Below, piece by piece: positions 59,010 through 64,000 of a stretch of DNA of 64,000 bases. The stretch spans positions 1-64,000 of the forward strand of contig NZ_AAXY01000012.1 in the NCBI RefSeq assembly GCF_000169375.1, in the 5' to 3' direction. The translations under genes were made by a program, and so were the position numbers. Source of the stretch: Marinobacter sp. ELB17 (GTDB lineage Bacteria > Pseudomonadota > Gammaproteobacteria > Pseudomonadales > Oleiphilaceae). Each line of letters starts with the position of its first letter. The stretch's first letter is position 1. Below the pieces are notes generated by a model. That model saw only the letters and a program-made list of their open reading frames with translations, was not told where the DNA came from and searched no databases.

Positions 59010-59366
59010 ATGCTATATCCAATTGTATTCACTTTGTTTGCTTTATTAGCACTGTATTATTTTTATGCTCAGAGACATTTTCGGAATTCACCGGGGCAAG
59101 GAAACTCTCTGGTGAAAATGTCTTTGTTTTCAAGTAGCTTTCCTTTATATACATTCATCTATTTTAGTTATGTTTTTTTACAGGGTGGATCGTCTGTTGC
59201 TCAATCCAATAGCAGCAGAAACCTCTGGTCATTCTGGCATCAAAGCTGGAACATTCTGGTTCTATTGGCACTGCCATTTGGGATTTTCCTGCCATTGTGT
59301 TCTTTAAAAACCTTAACAGAGATGATAAGTCAGATTCATTCTTTTCAAGGTTATACATATTGCTAG
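59010..59366 (+). CDS. AT-rich ORF for a putative small membrane protein
   Basis: 118 codons with three hydrophobic segments (PIVFTLFALLALYYFYA, SSFPLYTFIYFSYVFLQ, NILVLLALPFGIFLPLC). Base composition is clearly more AT-rich than the neighbouring genes. No good ribosome-binding site precedes the ATG, and I recognise no family. It might be a foreign gene, a fragment, or chance hydrophobic coding in AT-rich DNA. Confidence 0.3.
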   Translation: MLYPIVFTLFALLALYYFYAQRHFRNSPGQGNSLVKMSLFSSSFPLYTFIYFSYVFLQGGSSVAQSNSSRNLWSFWHQSWNILVLLALPFGIFLPLCSLKTLTEMISQIHSFQGYTYC

Positions 59367-59416
59367 CATATCCTATCTGTTATTTTATTCTTTTAACGAC
59401 AATACCTGACGCCTGA

Positions 59417-59491
59417 TGTCCCAACTGGCTAATTCGTCACTCTACGGCTTGGCACTGAGGGTTCCGGGTATTGTCCCGTCTGGCCAATTCG
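59417..59491 (+). repeat. Two direct copies of the TGTCCC..CTGGC motif
   Basis: TGTCCCAACTGGCTAATTCG (59417-59436) and TGTCCCGTCTGGCCAATTCG (59472-59491) are 17/20 identical and 55 bases apart in the same orientation. They match the arms at 33791 and the cspD end over TGTCCCGTCTGGC. The AATTCG extension is absent from the other two sites. Confidence 0.75.
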
Positions 59492-59564
59492 TGGACCTAC
59501 TGAGCTTCTGAGAAGCCAAGGAGCTAGGCGCGGTGGTGAAGGTTTGGTGGTAAAGACGCTGCTC

Positions 59565-59605
59565 AATAAAAAACCGCTGGCAACGAACTACGTCGCTAGC
59601 GGTTT
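59565..59605 (-). terminator. Minus-strand terminator behind the PEP-CTERM fragment
   Basis: On the minus strand AAACCGCT and AGCGGTTT pair around a 19-nt loop (which can pair further) and are followed by TTTTTTATT. It lies about 30 bases after the stop of the PEP-CTERM tail, as a native terminator would. Confidence 0.75.
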
Positions 59606-59632
59606 CTGTTAAACCGTGCTTATGCCGTTTGC

Positions 59633-59827
59633 TCAGGCAGTCATGCCCTTACTTTGGCTGACCAGCATTACACCTAGCCCCGTTGCAAACGGCGCAAGAG
59701 TGCCGGGTTCCGGCACCGCCGCTGTGAAAGGGTTGATGCGCAATGTGAACGAGCTCTGGTCGGCGTAGGGAAGAGCCGATTCAGAAGTTGCCTTAAGGCT
59801 CTTTAACTCAAAAGACGCTCTTTGGCT
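59633..59827 (-). pseudogene. Orphan C-terminal tail of a PEP-CTERM protein
   Basis: A 63-codon minus-strand frame without a start codon reads SFELKSLKATSESALPYADQ, then FTLRINPFTAAVPEPGTLAP, then FATGLGVMLVSQSKG and a stop. VPEP followed by a short hydrophobic segment and Lys is the PEP-CTERM sorting signal recognised by exosortase. The tail has its own terminator. The body is missing: the frame runs into the 3' end of the J-domain gene, so the junction is at about 59803. Confidence 0.65.
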
Positions 59828-60570
59828 TCATTAACACGGGCAGCCAGGTAGTTACTTCCGCCACGGTCCGGATGCATTTTCTGCATCATCCTACGATGAG
59901 CCTGGACGATCTCGTCCCGGTTGGCACCGGCCTCCAACCCCAGAATGTCCAGAGCCTCGCTGTCGGTCAGAGTGCCGCTGCTGTTCGACCTCTCGCGTTC
60001 ACTGTCTTGCGCACCGTTTTGGGCCCTGTCATCGCTAGCCGGATCGTCAATGCGCCAGGAGTCTCCGAAGCGGCGGTCTAAATAGGTTTCTAAAAGCCGG
60101 GCAGAGTCCTCATCCTGGCCCCGGCAATACTGCAGCAACCCGATGAATTCACTCTCGGCCAAATCCGCCAGCGCCCGCCCGGCCATAGGGCCTTTCAATA
60201 TTTCACCGGTCATATCTCCGGAGTCGTGGTCCAGGGTCATCTTGAGGATATCGCTGGAAACATGGGATTGGTTGCCCGGCTGTGCCTTTGCCTGGCCACT
60301 TCCCAAGCCCGACAAACGCCCCATCAATAGCGAAGGTAACACCCGGCGTAACAGGGGGAAAAGGAAAGCCAGCATCGCAAACAAAATGGGCAGGCGACCG
60401 GTAATGGCCATTAGGACCACCGTCACAACACCGGCAATTATTACCAACTTGAGAATAGCCGGTTTCTGCTGGCCGGGCGGCTGGTTACGCAGCCAGACCC
60501 AGGCAACAACGGTCATCACAGCAATCAAAAGCACTAATAGCACTCGGATACCTCGGGCCGATTGACCCAC
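59803..60570 (-). CDS. Membrane-anchored J-domain protein
   Basis: 255 residues. Helices at VLLVLLIAVMTVVAWVWL, LKLVIIAGVVTVVLMAI and LPILFAMLAFLFPLLRRVL. A middle region contains MTLDHDSGDMTGEILKGP. A C-terminal J domain of about 55 residues (EALDILGLEAGANRDEIVQA) carries the Hsp70-stimulating HPD motif in MQKMHPDRGGSNYLA. Layout resembles Tim14/DjlA-like membrane J-proteins. It would recruit DnaK to the inner membrane. The VWA gene lies 20 bases upstream, so they are co-transcribed. Confidence 0.88.
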   Translation of the reverse strand: MGQSARGIRVLLVLLIAVMTVVAWVWLRNQPPGQQKPAILKLVIIAGVVTVVLMAITGRLPILFAMLAFLFPLLRRVLPSLLMGRLSGLGSGQAKAQPGNQSHVSSDILKMTLDHDSGDMTGEILKGPMAGRALADLAESEFIGLLQYCRGQDEDSARLLETYLDRRFGDSWRIDDPASDDRAQNGAQDSERERSNSSGTLTDSEALDILGLEAGANRDEIVQAHRRMMQKMHPDRGGSNYLAARVNEAKERLLS

Positions 60571-60589
60571 CGGTTAATTGAAATAGGCG

Positions 60590-61297
60590 CTAACGGATTT
60601 GTTGAGTCAAGCGCTTAACTTCTGGCGAACTGCGGCTGGAATAGTCTTGCAGCGCTTTGGTTCCCCCGGAAGCATAGACCGCCACAGCGGCCATAAGATC
60701 CTTTAGCATTTGCGGGCTGTTGCTGTTAAAGGGAGCATAGGCGCCACCCGACAGTTTGGCCACCTGCTGAAACACCGCCTTGGCGTGTGCATCGGCACCC
60801 TCAAGGAACATGAACACCGGGGTGCGCAGCATGCCCAGCTCCCCGGCGATGTGGCAAAGCTCGTCTACCGGCTCCTCACAACAATCTCCGATAAACACCA
60901 CGGCTTTTACGGCCTTTGCCCGGGTTTCTTCCCTGGCGTGCGCCAAAACCCGGTGAATCTGAGTACGGCCGCCCAAGCAGGACACGCCGTTCATCAGCTT
61001 AAGTAGTTGACTGGTCTGGTTAACAAACCCCGTGGCCTTAAATTCCCCATAACCGCGGTAGTAACAAAGCTGGATGGCCAGGCCGCCCAAATCCCGGGTC
61101 GCCAGAAAAAGCTCGCTCTGCAAGTGGCAAGCCTGATCCCAGGTAGCCTCTCTGCTGGCGGTGGCATCCAGAGCAAAAATCAGCCGGCCCTGCTCACCAC
61201 TCGGCCCTCCACCTTGCTCAGGCAACTTACGGACTTGGTGGATAAACTGGTCAATCGATTGTTTATCGGATTTTTTACGGAGCTCTTTGTCAGACAT
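60590..61297 (-). CDS. VWA-domain protein
   Basis: About 235 residues from ATG 61297 (a TTG at 61309 would add four). A charged Lys-rich N-tail of about 35 residues is followed by a von Willebrand A fold whose metal site reads FALDATASREATW (D-x-T-x-S; usual D-x-S-x-S). Other elements are GGRTQIHRVLAHA and VVFIGDCCEEPVDEL, with an unusual double Cys. No signal peptide, so cytoplasmic. Function unknown. The J-domain gene follows after 20 bases. Confidence 0.85.
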   Translation of the reverse strand: MSDKELRKKSDKQSIDQFIHQVRKLPEQGGGPSGEQGRLIFALDATASREATWDQACHLQSELFLATRDLGGLAIQLCYYRGYGEFKATGFVNQTSQLLKLMNGVSCLGGRTQIHRVLAHAREETRAKAVKAVVFIGDCCEEPVDELCHIAGELGMLRTPVFMFLEGADAHAKAVFQQVAKLSGGAYAPFNSNSPQMLKDLMAAVAVYASGGTKALQDYSSRSSPEVKRLTQQIR

Positions 61298-61421
61298 ACG
61301 CTTTTGCAAACCGCCTTATTCTGCCAATGTATTAGTGCAAGCTTAGGGTAAAGAATACGCAATTCACAGGCCTGGCAGACCACATTGCCCAATGCTCACG
61401 CGCCCAGAAAGGCACCTCAAC

Positions 61422-61583
61422 ATTCAATTGAACACCTTCCGCGGGGGGACTTCTCCGCCAAACACTTTCATTGCGGACATACGTGCCTTGCCTAATGGTG
61501 CTTTGCTGCTACTATGAAGGTTCAATTGAACATCTTATAACAACAACTTAGCGAAACGGGTCCTTTCAGGATGTTCAATTCAA
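61422..61583. promoter_or_regulatory. Three palindromic TTCAATTGAA-type sites before phnD
   Basis: ATTCAATTGAAC at 61422-61433, perfect palindrome GTTCAATTGAAC at 61520-61531, and half-matching TGTTCAATTCAA at 61572-61583, all between the divergent VWA gene and phnD. The spacing between the first two is 98 bases. They look like operator sites for a dimeric regulator of the phn genes and perhaps the VWA/J-domain operon. I do not see a Pho box. Confidence 0.55.
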
Positions 61584-61628
61584 GGCATGAGGCTCTCATG
61601 CAGGGACCGTTTCCAGTGGAGCATCTCG

Positions 61629-62621
61629 ATGAATATGCAGAAAAAGTTGTTTTCCGGCACCTTGCCTTCCGTCACCCTGGCGGCCTCGGCTTTACTGTTT
61701 GCTTTCAGCAGCCCGGTTCTGGCGGACTGTGAACGAGGCGCACTCGACGCCATGTACTGCGATGCAAACGGCGACATGGTAGCCGACTTGCCAGCGGATG
61801 AGTCAGAGTGGGTTAATCCCGATACCTTGATTTTCGCCTACACGCCCGTTGAAGATCCGGCCATTTATTCGGATATCTGGCAGCCGTTCATTGATCACCT
61901 GGCGAAAGTTACCGGTAAAGATGTTCGCTTCTTCGCCGTGCAATCCAATTCTGCCCAGGTAGAAGCCATGCGCAGTGGACGCTTGCACATCGCCGGCTTT
62001 TCCACTGGCCCAACGCCTTTCGCCGTTAACCTTGCCGGTGCGGTTCCCTTTGCGCTGATGGGGTCAGACACGGGCCAGTTTGGCTATACTTTGCAGGTTT
62101 TCACCCACAGCGATTCTGACATTTATGAAATGAAAGACCTGAAGGGCAAGCGGGTTGCACACACGTCACCAACGTCTAACTCAGGCAACCAGGCACCCCG
62201 GGCGCTGTTTCCGGAAATGGGGATAGTACCGGGCGAAGACTACGAGATTTCATTTTCGGGCAGCCACGATCAATCCATGCTTGGTGTGGTCGCTCGCGAC
62301 TACGATGCCGCTCCAGTTGCCTCAGAAGTGGTAGAACGCATGGCCGCTCGTGGGCTGTATGACGTAGACGATGTGCGCTTAGTGTGGGAATCAGATCGTT
62401 TCCCGACAACGTCTTATAACTATGCACACAACCTGCACCCTGACCTGGTTGAAAAAGTTCGCGAGGCCTTCTACACCTTTAAATTCGCCGGCACCGAGCT
62501 GGGTGACGAGTTTGAAGGCGTCGAAACGTTCATTCCGATCACCTACAAGGACAACTGGCGCGTCATTCGCACCATTCAGGCGTCCAATGGCGTTCAGTAC
62601 ACCCCCGATAATCTTCAATAA
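61629..62621 (+). CDS. phnD: Phosphonate/phosphite-type ABC transporter substrate-binding protein
   Basis: 330 residues from ATG 61629 with TGGAG upstream. Signal peptide (LPSVTLAASALLFAFSSPVLA) precedes a PBP2 fold with IFAYTPVEDPAIYSDIWQPF, VEAMRSGRLHIAGFSTGPT and KRVAHTSPTSNSGNQAPRAL, the anion-binding loop of the PhnD/PtxB/HtxB family. Periplasmic binding of phosphonate or a reduced phosphorus anion; which one cannot be told here. First gene of phnDCE. Confidence 0.93.
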   Translation: MNMQKKLFSGTLPSVTLAASALLFAFSSPVLADCERGALDAMYCDANGDMVADLPADESEWVNPDTLIFAYTPVEDPAIYSDIWQPFIDHLAKVTGKDVRFFAVQSNSAQVEAMRSGRLHIAGFSTGPTPFAVNLAGAVPFALMGSDTGQFGYTLQVFTHSDSDIYEMKDLKGKRVAHTSPTSNSGNQAPRALFPEMGIVPGEDYEISFSGSHDQSMLGVVARDYDAAPVASEVVERMAARGLYDVDDVRLVWESDRFPTTSYNYAHNLHPDLVEKVREAFYTFKFAGTELGDEFEGVETFIPITYKDNWRVIRTIQASNGVQYTPDNLQ

Positions 62622-62674
62622 GAAAACCGGAGCCTCTGGCTAGCCTGTCAGAGGCTCTCTCCGGAGTTAATCAC

Positions 62675-63478
62675 ATGTTAGAGATTACCAACCTCGTCAA
62701 GCGATACGGGCAGAACGACCCCGTGCTCAAAGGTCTTGATTTGACGGTCGATGGCAGCAGTGTTGTTTCCATTGTTGGCGCTTCAGGCGCCGGGAAAAGT
62801 ACCCTGTTGCGCTGCATCAACCGGTTGGTCGAACCGACATCGGGTTCGATCAAGCTAAACGGCCACGAGTTGGTCAATCTTCGCGGAAGTGCATTGCGTC
62901 ATTCCCGCCGACGCATCGGTATGGTTTTTCAGGGTTTTAACCTGATTGATCGTTTAACGGTTATGGAGAACGTGCTGTCCGGGCGCTTAGGTTACGTGTC
63001 TTTTTTCCAGGCTTTAACCCGCCGCTTTCCGCAAACTGACATCGATCGTGCCTTCAACTTTATGGAGCGTGTCGGTATTGCCCAATACGCCGACAAACGC
63101 GCAGACCAGCTATCGGGTGGCGAGCGGCAGCGTGTTGCAGTGGTACGTGCGCTGATGCAAGAGCCGGAGATTTTGCTAGCCGACGAGCCAACCGCCTCGC
63201 TGGACCCAAAAACGTCGCAGCAAATCATGAGTTTGTTGCAAAGCCTGGCGAGTGAAATGTCACTGCCGGTGTTGATCAATATTCACAACGTGACCCAGGC
63301 GCGGATGTATACAGACCGCATTGTGGGTATGCGCCACGGCCAGATGATTTTTGACGGTGAGCCCAAAGATTTCAACCAGGATGCGCTAGACGCCATATAC
63401 GGTGGTATCGAATCACCGGAAGAAGATGGTGAGGACTCAGGAACGCAGGCATCTCAGGATCAGGAGGCTTCGGCATGA
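62675..63478 (+). CDS. phnC: Phosphonate-type ABC transporter ATPase
   Basis: 267 residues. Walker A VGASGAGKSTLLRCINRL, signature QLSGGERQRVAVVRALMQ, Walker B ILLADEPTASLDP and switch His in INIHNVTQARMY. The C-tail is acidic and Gln/Ser rich (SPEEDGEDSGTQASQDQ). CCGGAG precedes the ATG. Overlaps phnE by 4 bases. Confidence 0.95.
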   Translation: MLEITNLVKRYGQNDPVLKGLDLTVDGSSVVSIVGASGAGKSTLLRCINRLVEPTSGSIKLNGHELVNLRGSALRHSRRRIGMVFQGFNLIDRLTVMENVLSGRLGYVSFFQALTRRFPQTDIDRAFNFMERVGIAQYADKRADQLSGGERQRVAVVRALMQEPEILLADEPTASLDPKTSQQIMSLLQSLASEMSLPVLINIHNVTQARMYTDRIVGMRHGQMIFDGEPKDFNQDALDAIYGGIESPEEDGEDSGTQASQDQEASA

Positions 63479-64000
63479 CACGCGTCAAAACCGGAGCCGA
63501 CGCCCCGTCAGGCAGGGTCTGGAAAAAGCCACCGTTCATAGCAAACCCTTGGGTTCGCTATGGCTTGATTGCCATAGCCCTAACCTACCTGTACTGGGCA
63601 TTCTCAACCTTGCCGTTCAATTGGGAGCGGGTTTCTGAGGGATTGCCCCGTGCCGCTCGAATTTTCGGTGGCGCTTTTCCGCCCAGTTTCGAGCGCGGAA
63701 GTTTGTTATGGACCGGGTTCAAGGAAAGTTTCCAGATTGCCTTTCTGGCGACCCTGATGGGTGTTGGTCTGTCGCTGCCCATCGCAGTGATGGCCGCTAA
63801 AAATGTGGCGCCCTTGCCTATTTATCTGTTGGGACGTGCGCTGATCGTAATATCCCGCAGCTTTCATCCGGTCATAGTGGCCATTCTTTTTGTGGCCGCG
63901 GTCGGTTTTGGCCCGCTGGCGGGCATTCTCACCCTAACCCTGTATTCTATCGGCTTTGTGGCCAAGTTATTGGCTGAGGAAATCGAAGAGATCGACTGGG
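63475..64000 (+). CDS. phnE: Phosphonate-type ABC transporter permease (partial, continues past the right edge)
   Basis: About 175 residues are visible from ATG 63475, overlapping the phnC stop (ATGA). A first helix WVRYGLIAIALTYLYWAFST is followed by a loop and the start of the membrane permease domain (FKESFQIAFLATLMGVGLSL). The motif LAEEIEEID just before the window edge corresponds to the EAA loop that contacts the ATPase. Inner membrane. Confidence 0.93.
   Translation, partial: MTRVKTGADAPSGRVWKKPPFIANPWVRYGLIAIALTYLYWAFSTLPFNWERVSEGLPRAARIFGGAFPPSFERGSLLWTGFKESFQIAFLATLMGVGLSLPIAVMAAKNVAPLPIYLLGRALIVISRSFHPVIVAILFVAAVGFGPLAGILTLTLYSIGFVAKLLAEEIEEIDW

Overview
The window looks like chromosome of a marine gammaproteobacterium, most like Marinobacter or a close relative. 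This is a judgement from gene content, protein sequences and gene order, not from a search. The murB - tyrosine phosphatase - kdsB - Trm112-like - lpxK - (msbA) - exbD - exbB - comEC - DUF2062 - lolD - lolC block, the trxB - aat - bpt - infA / clpA - clpS - cspD block and the ccoNOQP - ccoGHIS block are all typical of the Pseudomonas/Marinobacter lineage.

Layout. 1-3343: leuA (cut by the left edge), a divergent Lrp/AsnC regulator, and proS. 3412-15029: cell-envelope block for peptidoglycan (murB), Kdo and lipid A (kdsB, lpxK, msbA), proton-driven ExbBD, DNA uptake (comEC) and lipoprotein release (lolDC). 15149-18280: PilZ protein, small secreted protein, agmatine deiminase and a MoxR ATPase without its usual partners. 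18504-24441: thioredoxin reductase and N-degron proteolysis (aat, bpt, clpA, clpS), with infA and cspD. 24548-31196: RNA modification and purine block (rluE, nudJ, mnmA, hflD, purB, roxA) ending in a two-domain acetyltransferase. 31286-44621: mixed housekeeping genes (two LysR regulators, glutathione peroxidase, alanine aminotransferase, htpX, pdxB, rhlB, epmC, dsbD, a TusA-like protein, a monooxygenase and a hydrolase). 44832-53602: complete cbb3 oxidase structural genes and maturation genes, with an Anr/FNR-like site in front. 53618-59827: a graveyard containing a ttcA remnant, a dead IS66, three IS3-family pieces, an IS110 piece, an orphan gene tail, an orphan PEP-CTERM protein tail and one intact porin gene. 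59803-61297: a membrane J-domain protein and a VWA protein. 61629-64000: phnD, phnC and the start of phnE, a phosphonate/phosphite-type ABC importer with palindromic sites upstream.

The conserved blocks look ordinary and intact. The unusual material is in 53.6-61.6 kb. Several genes there carry internal deletions that removed catalytic residues, and two orphan 3' ends still sit beside hairpins. The motif TGTCCCGTCTGGC recurs at four dispersed places, once forming the 3' end of cspD and once as a perfect 17-bp palindrome. No tRNA, rRNA, CRISPR array or intact transposase was found. I see no clear defence system or phage. The best candidates for something under-described are the J-domain/VWA pair beside the phn genes, the dispersed repeat, and the in-frame-deleted IS3 protein.
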